From assembly GCA_021798435.1 (NCBI GenBank), contig JAJZGN010000069.1:1-8808 (forward strand): 8,808 nucleotides of DNA, given 5' to 3'. This DNA comes from a bacterium. GTDB taxonomy: Bacteria > Chloroflexota > Dormibacteria > Aeolococcales > Bog-877. A program made the position numbers and the translations under genes. The notes beneath the pieces are model-generated. The model did no database searches, had not been told where the DNA came from, and saw only the letters and a program-made list of their open reading frames with translations. This document shows positions 1-6,577 of this stretch, in pieces. The stretch's first letter is position 1; each line of letters starts with the position of its first letter.

Positions 1-7
1 TTCCTGA

Positions 8-235
8 TCGCCAACACTGGCCCTCTTGCTGATCCGGGTGGCCGAGAACCAGACGGGTGAGGCTTGGCGCAATCTCCGCCATGAGCTCCAGCGGCTTCAC
101 TTGGTGACTCTGGCCACCGACCAAGGAACCGTAGCCCAACGCTCGCTCCTCATAGCCGGCCAGCAAGCCATCCTGAACCAACTCGACCTGCCCGAGCCGC
201 CTCGGTTCTACGACTTCCGCCCCGGGGCAGCCTGA
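8..235 (+). pseudogene. C-terminal fragment of an IS1634-like transposase
   Basis: The open frame reads LALLLIRVAENQTGEAW, then a stretch ending LDLPEPPRFYDF before a TGA. This pattern (ALLLxRxxExxTGxxW, 'LxRLHLVTL', 'PEPPRF') is what I know from the extreme C-terminus of IS1634-family DDE transposases, after the catalytic core. An in-frame TGA lies at 5-7, so the frame does not continue to the window edge. Frame 1 at the very start reads FLIAN, which fits the residues expected just before LALLL. That suggests a one-base frameshift near position 16, so this is probably a decayed copy and not simply a gene cut by the window edge. No start or catalytic residues are present. Family assignment is by memory of the motif and is fairly confident; intactness cannot be judged without sequence to the left. 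Confidence 0.6.
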
Positions 236-503
236 CCCAGCCCCACGTCAGCCCCCGGGCTTGTAGTCACAGACGCTTTTCGGCCCTTCTGCGTCATATG
301 CCAGCCTTCTTGCGGTCTTTTCTCTTCTGCCCTCCCTGGACCTGCGGAACCCCGGTCAGAAGTTATGGCCGTCTGCCTAGGCGAGGTCGGCCACCGGCGG
401 CTTGACTGGCCCGTGAGTGCCGAGCGCCCCACCTCCACTTCCCTCCCGGTCGGTAGGTCGTAGCCGCCGTTGCGTGAGTCCAGGGCGACATGCGAACTGC
501 CGG

Positions 504-1196
504 TTAGGCTCTGGTGAGCGCGGCCTTGATCAGGTAAGCGACGGCCAGGGCGAAGAGCAGGCTAAGGAATGTCCCAATCAGAAAGTATTCCGCAAATCGT
601 CGTCCGTTCCCACCCTTGAACTCGGGGAATCGCGCGACCGACTTGACCGCCACCACCAGCGCGACGGCCTCGGGATGGCCAACCAAGACCCCGCCATAGA
701 CGAACGCTCTCTCGAGCATGCCGATGACCTGGCCACCCGCTGGAGCACCGCTGGCGTCCTCGGCCTCCTGTGACGACTCGGGCAACCCCTTGATTCGCTT
801 CAGTATTGCCTCCACCACCAGCGAGCCTACGAGCGTGGCGAAGATGAAGCCACTGGCGGCGAGCAGGATCGAGGTTCTGTTGCTGGAGAGGAAACCTCGC
901 CCCGCCGCCATAGCGATTCCCGGTCGTAGAGCGAATGGGCCACCGCAGGACACCACCACCAGCAGCGCATAGGTCCGTCTCGATGGCGGAAGAGCGGCAG
1001 CGCCGGATGCCAAGGCGAGGATCGGCCACGCGGGCCATGGCTGGGTCCCCAACTGCACGTTGAGCCCCAGGCCAACCAGCAATGCTGCGGTGGCGCCCCT
1101 CCGATACGCGCGCCGACGGAGTCCGCTGGAGATAGCCAGTAGCGCGGGGACGGTCATCGTGGACAGAAGGAAGACCAGGGCGGAAGAGAAGGTCAT
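504..1196 (-). CDS. multi-pass membrane protein, DUF3307-type C-terminal module, partner of SatD
   Basis: A 230-residue integral membrane protein of unknown function. About seven hydrophobic segments are visible, roughly residues 4-23, 34-50, 54-69, 74-97, 108-132, 156-184 and 203-226. A polar loop at about 133-153 contains a run of Glu, Ser and Ala. The C-terminal part has the pattern IGMLER (158-163), KSVARF (185-190) and RRFAEYFLIGT (199-209). I associate this with the C-terminal half of DUF3307 membrane proteins, which often sit next to satD. The N-terminal HLLGDF-like DUF3307 signature is absent, so only the C-terminal module is shared. The ATG overlaps the satD stop as ATGA (1193-1196), so translation is probably coupled and no strong ribosome site is needed. 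The pairing suggests a cytosolic SatD-type regulator acting with a membrane partner, but this is inference. Confidence 0.75.
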   Translation of the reverse strand: MTFSSALVFLLSTMTVPALLAISSGLRRRAYRRGATAALLVGLGLNVQLGTQPWPAWPILALASGAAALPPSRRTYALLVVVSCGGPFALRPGIAMAAGRGFLSSNRTSILLAASGFIFATLVGSLVVEAILKRIKGLPESSQEAEDASGAPAGGQVIGMLERAFVYGGVLVGHPEAVALVVAVKSVARFPEFKGGNGRRFAEYFLIGTFLSLLFALAVAYLIKAALTRA

Positions 1197-1780
1197 CCCA
1201 GGGCCAGCGCCGCAAGGTGTTCGACCAGTACCTTGCCAGCCTGCTCCTCCGCCCAGCGGGCGGTAAGGAGCTGCTGGGACACGGCTTGCTTGGTGACACC
1301 AAGTCGCTCCGCGATCTGGACCGTGTTCAGCCCGGAAGAGCGGAGGCGCAGGGCGGGACTGTCACGCTGCCGCCGCCGTGAATACAGCGCGCCCATCAGC
1401 AGCAGGACCGCCTCCAAATCCACCGGGTCTCTTTCTCTGTCCAGGACGCGAAGACGTTCGGGGCGTGCCTTAGCCTCTCCAATGGCCTGGCGAGCCAGCT
1501 CAAAGGCAATCCCCCGGCTCTGGCGGACGCTTTTCGGAAGCGGCGTGTCCACGTCTCCAATCCCGATCCCGATCCACCACGACGGAGATTCGAGCGCCGG
1601 GAGCACGATTTCCGTAAAAGCCTTGGGGTCGTCGACCAAGCCCTCCATCTCATCGCCGGCAGTGCGCTCGAAGGGCAACAGTAGGCGGATGTCAGAAGCG
1701 TTGACTCGCTTGAGCCAGGGCTCGACCAGGTCGGGGCCGCGCCGACTCCGCCTTTGGTCGAGGAGAATTGCAGCCGGCAT
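1193..1780 (-). CDS. satD: SatD-family protein with C-terminal helix-turn-helix
   Basis: A 195-residue soluble protein. Family features in order are AAILLDQRRSR (3-13, counterpart of the N-terminal GD-x-x-SR region), FERTAGDEMEGLVDDP (37-52, the GDE-F/M-QGL motif) and WIGIGIGDVDTPLP (69-82). SRGIAFELARQAIGEAK (88-104) is followed by a basic/hydrophobic stretch. A helix-turn-helix covers about 151-174 (LNTVQIAERLGVTKQAVSQQL), resembling sigma-70 region 4-like DNA-binding folds. SatD was named from a Streptococcus mutans acid-tolerance/secretion locus; its biochemical role is not settled. The ATG at 1780 is the only sensible start, because an in-frame TGA lies two codons upstream. No Shine-Dalgarno sequence is present, and a promoter-like pair ends 6 nt before the ATG, pointing to a leaderless mRNA. 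An ordered operator-like array sits immediately upstream, so the HTH makes autoregulation a natural hypothesis. Family call is strong; function is unknown. Confidence 0.78.
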   Translation of the reverse strand: MPAAILLDQRRSRRGPDLVEPWLKRVNASDIRLLLPFERTAGDEMEGLVDDPKAFTEIVLPALESPSWWIGIGIGDVDTPLPKSVRQSRGIAFELARQAIGEAKARPERLRVLDRERDPVDLEAVLLLMGALYSRRRQRDSPALRLRSSGLNTVQIAERLGVTKQAVSQQLLTARWAEEQAGKVLVEHLAALALG

Positions 1781-1782
1781 AG

Positions 1783-1858
1783 GTCAAGCCTACAGGCTTG
1801 ACCAAGCAGAGTCAAGTCGCCAGCCTTGACCAGGACGAGTCAAGGCCTCTGGCCTGTC
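1783..1858. repeat. operator-like array of alternating GTCAAG half-sites, 28-bp period
   Basis: GTCAAG occurs at 1783-1788, 1811-1816 and 1839-1844, exactly 28 bp apart. Its reverse complement CTTGAC occurs at 1797-1802 and 1825-1830, and a degenerate CCTGTC sits at the next expected place, 1853-1858. Half-sites therefore alternate in orientation every 14 bp, with 8-bp gaps on both sides. The copy nearest the gene is the strongest: a perfect inverted repeat with 9-bp arms GGTCAAGCC/GGCTTGACC around TACA (1782-1803). The array ends at the satD start codon and covers its promoter, which is typical of a negative autoregulatory operator for a dimeric HTH protein. The SatD protein itself carries an HTH and is the obvious candidate ligand, but nothing in the sequence proves it. 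Confidence 0.7.
1787..1815 (-). promoter_or_regulatory. candidate leaderless promoter of satD
   Basis: On the minus strand there is a -35-like TTGACT (1810-1815), a 17-nt spacer, and a -10-like TAGGCT (1787-1792, 3 of 6 matches to TATAAT including the conserved TA and final T). Only 6 nt separate the -10 from the ATG at 1780, so transcription would begin at or next to the start codon. The -35 and -10 both coincide with repeated half-sites of the upstream array, so part of the match may be due to the repeats. Any protein bound to the array would occlude this promoter. Confidence 0.42.
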
Positions 1859-1866
1859 CGTCAGGG

Positions 1867-2280
1867 CGACGTCAAAGTCGTCTAAAGTGAACCGAGGGCC
1901 GAACATCGTCTCGGCAACTCTAAGCGGGGCGTAGTCGAGCGCCTTGGGACCGAAGTCACCGCGAGAGAGGACCAGCGCTACCGGCCGGACAACGGCGGCT
2001 ACTCGCTGCCGGAGCATCTGCAGACGGCAGAGGGACGGCCCGGAAGATGGCCAGATCGCGGGGGGCGAGTGGAGGGGGGGAGGCGTGGCGGTGATAGCCA
2101 TTCCCGCACGCCCAATCCTCCGGCACGACCGGCTCCACGACCGTCTCCGACCGGGTACCCAAGCCCGCGATCCGCCCACGTCGAACACGACGCGTGAACC
2201 GCCCCGGGTTTCGTAGAGACTCCGGGTAGTGTGAAACCACCCGCGGAGCAGGGGCCTCCTCATGGTAGTGGTGGGCTTCA
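1867..2280. other. gene-free stretch between satD and a transposase remnant
   Basis: About 410 bp with no convincing coding sequence. A minus-strand open frame crosses it (2281 to 1790), but its translation is rich in Arg and Pro, lacks recognisable motifs and ends inside the operator array. Base composition is uneven, with runs of G near 2060-2090. It probably consists of decayed insertion-sequence or other accessory DNA. I see no RNA gene or clear terminator here. Confidence 0.5.
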
Positions 2281-2659
2281 AACTCAGCGGTGGGAATCAT
2301 GCCCAGCTCCCGGAGGAGCCGGTCGATCCCCAGTTGCTGCCAGAGGTGCTGGGCCACCCAGCGAATGCCGAACTCGCGGCTCCTTTCCACCTCCACCTCT
2401 CCCAGGCAGACCCCGCCGGAGCCTTCCGGGGAGGCCAGCTTGCGCAGGTGGGCGCTCAGGGTGTCGACCTTCTGTGAGTCAGCTGAACTCGTCTGCCCAG
2501 GGAGCCGAGAGTGCGATGCCCGACCTTGCCCTGGGACGTGAAGCTCTCCACGCTGGCGAGGTACTCCTTGGGGCCGGTCACGGTGGAGGCGGCGCCGGAC
2601 CTTGATGTACACGCGCCCCGACCACATCCAATTCTCTGGCCACTGTCAACCTGGCTCAC
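2281..2659 (-). pseudogene. N-terminal remnant of an IS1634-like transposase, frameshifted
   Basis: Reading leftward, the start region gives VYIKVRRR in one frame. The adjacent frame then gives TGPKEYLASVESF and GKVGHRTLGSLGRRVQL, after which the first frame resumes with KVDTLSAHLRKLA, SREFGIRWVAQHLWQQL and GIDRLLREL. This order (V-Y-I-K-V start, 'EYLxxVESx', 'GKVxxRTLxxLGR', 'LDxLxxxLxxL', 'LWxxLGIDRLL') is the N-terminal domain of IS1634-type transposases. Two compensating frameshifts are needed, near 2575-2590 and near 2465-2490. Similarity stops at about 2281, before the DDE catalytic core, so the element is dead. A TTGACA-like -35 remnant may lie at 2644-2649. Its orientation is opposite to that of the transposase tail at the left edge, so the two are separate remnants or products of a rearrangement. 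Confidence 0.55.
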
Positions 2660-2766
2660 GTTCGCCGCTACCTTTCACGCCTCTCAGAGGACCAGGTTCA
2701 TCCTCCTTCGGATTCGGCCACCACCCCTCTCGGCCCCATTCAGCCTGCCATCCTGCCAAAGTCGAG

Positions 2767-3567
2767 CTAGCCCGGCCACAGCGCCTCGATCCCCCGGACG
2801 TCGCCAGCCGAGTCCACCAGCAGACGGGGCGGTCGAAGGCCGGCGGACTCCAGGTCCGGTCCGAGGAGCTGCGGCTGTCCGGCCCCCAACTCGAGAAGAA
2901 GGCGCCCTCCGGGTCGGAGCCACGAGGCTGCCCCCAGGACCGCCCGGCGCAGCACCCGGAGCCCGTCCGGCCCCCCCTCCAGCGCCCGCCGGGGCTCGAA
3001 GGCCAGCACGTCGTGGGCCAGAAACGGCAGCTCCCGGTCCGGCACGTAGGGGAGGGCGCCCACGATCACATCGACCCTCCCCAGCCAGGCGTCGGGCAGA
3101 CCCTCGTAGAGATCCCCTTCCACCACCTCCACCGAGTTGGCCCGGGCACAGCGTGCCGCCGCCGGGTCGGACTCGGTGCCAAGGACCGCAGCCTCCGGGC
3201 GGCGCTGCCCCAGCACCCGGGCGATGGCCCCACATCCGGTCCCCAAGTCCACCGCCAGCCCCGGGGACGGAAGCCGCCGGGCCGCCCGTCGTGCCAGGGG
3301 CTCGGTCTGCTGCCGGGGGACATACACACCGGGGACGATCGCCAGCCTGATGCCGCAGAAGTCGACCCAGCCGAGGATCCAGGCCAGCGGCTCGCCGGTG
3401 GTGCGGCGTCCCACCAGCTCCTCCAGCCGCTCCCCGGACCGACCGGCCGCGGCGGCCAGCAACCGGGCCTCGCCGCGGGGGTTGAGAAACCCGGCCGCGG
3501 TGAGCCGTTCTCGGGCCCTGGCCACCTCCATCCGCCAGGACGGGCTGGGGGGAGTCTCGCGGGCCAT
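2767..3567 (-). CDS. prmC: PrmC-related protein N5-glutamine methyltransferase
   Basis: A 266-residue SAM-dependent methyltransferase of the PrmC/HemK type. Family members methylate the glutamine of the GGQ loop in peptide-chain release factors. Visible are a helical N-terminal region (about 10-60), GEPLAWILGWVDFCGIRL (58-75), YVPRQQTE (82-89, counterpart of the V-x-I-P-R-x-E-T-E region), motif I DLGTGCGAIA (107-116) and the acidic motif II around TESD (131-134). EPRRALEGGPDGL (191-203) and LRPGGRLLLELG (217-228) follow. The signature NPPY is replaced by ALPY (171-174). The overall pattern is closest to the PrmC-related subgroup common in high-GC bacteria, where NAPY is usual. The ATG has a strong GGAGGT (3577-3582) 9 nt upstream. 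The gene is transcribed alone and divergently from the cox operon. The exact substrate is uncertain because of the altered motif. Confidence 0.75.
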   Translation of the reverse strand: MARETPPSPSWRMEVARARERLTAAGFLNPRGEARLLAAAAGRSGERLEELVGRRTTGEPLAWILGWVDFCGIRLAIVPGVYVPRQQTEPLARRAARRLPSPGLAVDLGTGCGAIARVLGQRRPEAAVLGTESDPAAARCARANSVEVVEGDLYEGLPDAWLGRVDVIVGALPYVPDRELPFLAHDVLAFEPRRALEGGPDGLRVLRRAVLGAASWLRPGGRLLLELGAGQPQLLGPDLESAGLRPPRLLVDSAGDVRGIEALWPG

Positions 3568-3606
3568 CTCTGGTTGACCTCCCGGCAGGAGGGCGGAGGG
3601 GCATGG

Positions 3607-3635
3607 TTGCCAAGCCCTGTGCAGTGGACCATACT
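3607..3635 (+). promoter_or_regulatory. candidate sigma-70-type promoter of the cox-like operon
   Basis: TTGCCA (3607-3612, 5 of 6 to TTGACA) and CATACT (3630-3635, 4 of 6 to TATAAT) are separated by exactly 17 nt on the strand of the operon. It lies in the 165-bp gap between two divergent genes. A start at about 3642 would give a leader of roughly 90 nt before the ATG at 3733. It is the best -35/-10 pair I find in the gap. Confidence 0.45.
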
Positions 3636-3638
3636 TCG

Positions 3639-3655
3639 ACCGGCAAGCTGCCGGT
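3639..3655. promoter_or_regulatory. perfect palindrome at the predicted transcription start of the cox-like operon
   Basis: ACCGGCA (3639-3645) and TGCCGGT (3649-3655) form a perfect 7-bp inverted repeat with a 3-nt centre. It begins 3 nt after the candidate -10 box and spans the expected start site. That is a normal place for a repressor operator; as RNA it could also form a short 5' hairpin. No regulator gene is visible in the window. Confidence 0.4.
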
Positions 3656-3732
3656 GGCCCGCGGGCTCTCGCTCTTCATGGGAGGCGTCCCGCGGGTCGG
3701 CCAGTTCGGCACCCGTCGCACGGAGGGTTCTC

Positions 3733-4227
3733 ATGGGACAGACTCTGCGGGTCACGGTGAACGGGGAGGGGCGCAGCGACGAGGTCGAGCCCCGCCTCCT
3801 CCTGGTGCACTACCTGCGCGAGACGTGCGGGCTGACCGGCACCCACGTGGGCTGTGACACCAGCCAGTGCGGCGCCTGCACAGTGCTCCTGGACGGGGCG
3901 GCGGTCAAGTCCTGCAACATGCTGGCGCTGCAGGCGGACGGCGCCGAGATCACCACCATCGAGGGGCTGGCCCCGGAGGGAGGGCTGCACCCCCTCCAGA
4001 CCGCCTTCTGGGAGAACCACGGGCTGCAGTGCGGCTACTGCACCCCGGGGTTCATCATGGCTGCCGCCGCGCTCCTGGCCGAGAACCACGATCCCTCGGA
4101 CGAGGAGATCGGGAGGGGGCTGGAGGGGAACCTCTGCCGGTGCACTGGCTACGTCAACATCCGCAAGGCGGTGAAGGCGGCGGCCCAGGCGATGCGCGAG
4201 GGGGCCGCGGCCCCGATCGGAGGGTAG
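3733..4227 (+). CDS. coxS: small [2Fe-2S] subunit of a molybdenum hydroxylase (CoxS-like)
   Basis: A 164-residue iron-sulfur subunit of the xanthine dehydrogenase / CO dehydrogenase family. It relays electrons from the molybdenum centre to FAD through two 2Fe-2S clusters. The plant-ferredoxin-type cluster ligands are C41, C46, C49 and C61 (C-x4-C-x2-C-x11-C), within VGCDTSQCGACTVLLDG. The C-terminal helical domain provides C100, C103, C135 and C137 (QCGYCTPGF and NLCRCTGY). All eight ligands are present and the length is normal. The ATG at 3733 is chosen because GGAGGG lies at 3722-3727 with 5-nt spacing and the protein begins like its relatives. The frame is open further upstream, but that stretch is the antisense of the methyltransferase gene. 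It is the first gene of the operon, with 4 nt to the large-subunit gene. No export signal is seen, so the protein is cytoplasmic. Confidence 0.93.
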   Translation: MGQTLRVTVNGEGRSDEVEPRLLLVHYLRETCGLTGTHVGCDTSQCGACTVLLDGAAVKSCNMLALQADGAEITTIEGLAPEGGLHPLQTAFWENHGLQCGYCTPGFIMAAAALLAENHDPSDEEIGRGLEGNLCRCTGYVNIRKAVKAAAQAMREGAAAPIGG

Positions 4228-4231
4228 GGAG

Positions 4232-6577
4232 ATGGCGGTCACTCAGTTGATCGGAGCCCGGGTTCAGCGCCGCGAGGACCCGCGGCTGATCACCGGCCAC
4301 GGACAGTTCATCGAGGACCACACCCTGCCCGGGCTGACCCACCTGGCGGTGGTGCGCAGCCCCCACCCCCACGCCCGCATCCTCGGCATCGACGGAGCGG
4401 CGGCCCGGGCGCTGCCGGGGGTGCTGGCGGTGCTCACCGCCGCCGACTTCCACAAGGTCCTCAGCGGGAGCATGCCGGTCACCCCGGCCTTCGCCCCGGA
4501 GAAGAAGTACGTCCCGGAGCGCTTCCCGATCGCGGATCACGAGGTCTGCTTCCAGGGGGAGCCGGTGGCGGTGGTGGTGGCCACCGACCGCTACCTGGCC
4601 GCCGACGCCGCCGACCTGGTCCAGGTCACGTACGAGACCCTGCCGGCGGTGGTGGACCCAGAGCGGGCGATGAGCGCCGGCAGCGCCCTGGTCCACAGCG
4701 ACGGCCCCGACAACATCGGCTGGGACATGACCTACGCGGGCGGCGACATCGAGGCCGCCTTCAGCCGGGCCGAGGTGGTGGTGAAGGAGCGCATCCTCCA
4801 GCAGCGGCTGGCCCCCACCGCCATGGAGACCCGGGGGGTGATGGCGAGCTACTCCCCGTATGGCGAGCAGCTCAGCCTCTGGCTCAGCAGCCAGAACCCC
4901 CACTTCATACGCCTCTTCGTGTCCGGGGCCATGGGGATCCCGGAGAGCCGGGTGAGGGTCGTCTCCCCGGACGTGGGCGGGGGCTTCGGCAGCAAGATCA
5001 GCCCCTACCCCGAGGACTACCTGGTGCCTGCCGCGTCCAAGATCCTGGGCCGCCCGGTGCGCTGGATCGAGACCCGGACCGAGAGCGTCATGACCACCAT
5101 CCACGGCCGGGGGCAGGTGTTCACCGCCGAGGCCGCGGCCCTCCGCGATGGAACCCTCCTGGGGCTCCGCCTGACCCAGGTGCTGGACCTCGGCGCCTAC
5201 CACGGGACCTTCGGGGCCTTCCAGGCCTGCGCCTGCCTCATGTCGGGAGGCGTCTACCGCTGGGAGGCGATCTCAGCCCGCACCGTGGGGGTGCTCACCA
5301 ACAAGGTGCCCACCGATCCCTACCGGGGGGCGGGCCGGCCCGAGGGCACCCACCTCTGCGAGCGGATGGTGGACCGCATGGCCGACGAGCTGGGAATGGA
5401 CCCCGCCGATCTCCGGCGCAAGAACTTCGCCCGGGAGTTCCCGTTCGTGAACAACTTCGGCCTCACCTACGACTCCGGCAACTACGACGGCACCCTCGAT
5501 CGGGCCCTGGAGCTCTCCGACTACCAGGGCTGGCGCCAGCGCCAGGCGGGGGCCCGAGAGGCGGGCAGGCTGGTCGGTATCGGCCTCTCCACCTGGGTTG
5601 AGATCTGCGGCTTCGGCCCCAGCGCCGCCACCGCCGGAGCCACCGGGGGGATCGCCCTGGTGGAGTCCGCCCAGATCCGCTTCCTGCCCTCCGGCTCGGT
5701 GGCCGCTTACGTCGGGACCCACGCCCACGGGCAGGGCCACGACACCACCTTCTCGCAGCTGGTGGCCGAGACTCTGGGGGTGCCGCTGGAGGCGGTCGAC
5801 CTGCGCCACGGAGACACCGCCGAGGGCCCGGCGTTCGGCTACGGCACCTACGGCAGCCGCAGCCTGTCGGTGGGCGGGATGGCCCTCTACACCGCCTCCC
5901 AGGAGATCCTCGCCAAGGCGAGGAGGCTGGCCGCCCACCTTCTGGAGGCTTCCCCGGAGGACCTGGAGTTCACGGCCGGGGCCTTCACGGTCCGGGGAAA
6001 TCCCCAGGCCAGGAAGACGATCCAGGAGGTGGCCCTGGCCAGCTACGGTGGCGGCCTCCCCGAGGGGATGGAGCAGGGGCTGGAGGCGGTGAGCCATTTC
6101 GACCCACCCAACTTCGTCTGGCCCTTCGGTGCCCACGTGTGCGTTGTGGAGGTGGACAGCGAGACCGGGGCGGTGGAGATCCTCAGCTACACCGGGGTCG
6201 ATGACTGCGGCAACGTCATCAACCCCATGATTGTCGAGGGCCAGGTCCAGGGAGGCATCGCCCAGAGCATCGCCCAGGCGCTCTTTGAGGAGGTGGTCTA
6301 CGACGAGGAGTCGGGACAGCTCCTGACCGGGACCATGCTCGACTACCTGGTCCCCACCATGAACGAGCTCCCGACTCCCAAGCTCGACCGCACCGTGACT
6401 CCCAGCCCCACCAACGCCCTCGGTGTGAAGGGGATCGGGGAGGCGGGAACGATCGCGGCCTCGGCGGCGGTGATCAACGCCGTCTGCGACGCGCTGAGGC
6501 CGCTCGGGATCCACCACGTGGACATGCCCGCCAGTCCGGACCGGCTCTGGCGGCTGATGCAGGAGGCAGGGCGGTGA
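4232..6577 (+). CDS. coxL: large molybdopterin subunit of a form II CoxL / aldehyde oxidase-type hydroxylase
   Basis: A 781-residue catalytic subunit, full length for the family. It binds the molybdenum-cytosine-dinucleotide-type cofactor and hydroxylates or oxidises a small substrate with water as oxygen source. The N-terminal a/b hammerhead domain covers about 1-150 (GARVQRREDPRLITG near 8-22). SSQNPH contains Q221, the conserved Gln near the Mo. DVGGGFGSK (247-255) is the cofactor-contact loop, and the active-site loop is D-PYRGAGR-PE (363-369). AHGQGHDT lies in the second half, and GIGEAG (734-739) holds the catalytic glutamate E737. The loop matches the form II AYRGAGR signature; the copper-binding cysteine of true Mo-Cu CO dehydrogenase (AYxCSFR) is absent. 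Start: ATG with GGAGGG 7 nt upstream. The stop overlaps the next gene as GTGA. CO as substrate is unlikely; aldehydes, purines or other small organics are possible. Confidence 0.93.
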   Translation: MAVTQLIGARVQRREDPRLITGHGQFIEDHTLPGLTHLAVVRSPHPHARILGIDGAAARALPGVLAVLTAADFHKVLSGSMPVTPAFAPEKKYVPERFPIADHEVCFQGEPVAVVVATDRYLAADAADLVQVTYETLPAVVDPERAMSAGSALVHSDGPDNIGWDMTYAGGDIEAAFSRAEVVVKERILQQRLAPTAMETRGVMASYSPYGEQLSLWLSSQNPHFIRLFVSGAMGIPESRVRVVSPDVGGGFGSKISPYPEDYLVPAASKILGRPVRWIETRTESVMTTIHGRGQVFTAEAAALRDGTLLGLRLTQVLDLGAYHGTFGAFQACACLMSGGVYRWEAISARTVGVLTNKVPTDPYRGAGRPEGTHLCERMVDRMADELGMDPADLRRKNFAREFPFVNNFGLTYDSGNYDGTLDRALELSDYQGWRQRQAGAREAGRLVGIGLSTWVEICGFGPSAATAGATGGIALVESAQIRFLPSGSVAAYVGTHAHGQGHDTTFSQLVAETLGVPLEAVDLRHGDTAEGPAFGYGTYGSRSLSVGGMALYTASQEILAKARRLAAHLLEASPEDLEFTAGAFTVRGNPQARKTIQEVALASYGGGLPEGMEQGLEAVSHFDPPNFVWPFGAHVCVVEVDSETGAVEILSYTGVDDCGNVINPMIVEGQVQGGIAQSIAQALFEEVVYDEESGQLLTGTMLDYLVPTMNELPTPKLDRTVTPSPTNALGVKGIGEAGTIAASAAVINAVCDALRPLGIHHVDMPASPDRLWRLMQEAGR

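Noticed and set aside
236..503. Possible gene or terminator between the transposase tail and the membrane-protein gene
   Set aside because: Only a shadow frame with no motifs is present, and I found no stem-loop followed by a T-run on either strand.
1233..1829. Plus-strand 198-codon open frame
   Set aside because: Antisense of satD, Ser/Arg-rich, without motifs or a ribosome site.
1783..1866. 28-bp repeated units as a CRISPR array
   Set aside because: The units are contiguous with no spacers, only the half-sites are conserved, and no cas genes are present. A protein-binding array fits better.
1790..2281. Minus-strand 163-codon open frame
   Set aside because: No recognisable motif, skewed Arg/Pro/Ser composition, and it ends inside the operator array. 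It is adjacent to a transposase remnant and probably non-coding, though the stretch near 1860-1960 looks slightly more protein-like.
2684..3721. Minus-strand 345-codon open frame overlapping the methyltransferase in another frame
   Set aside because: Arg/Gly-rich shadow; the methyltransferase frame carries all the conserved motifs and the ribosome site.
2602..3732. Upstream extension of the small-subunit frame (541-codon plus-strand open frame)
   Set aside because: The extra ~377 residues are Pro/Gly/Arg-rich antisense of the methyltransferase. The ATG at 3733 has a good ribosome site and matches family starts.
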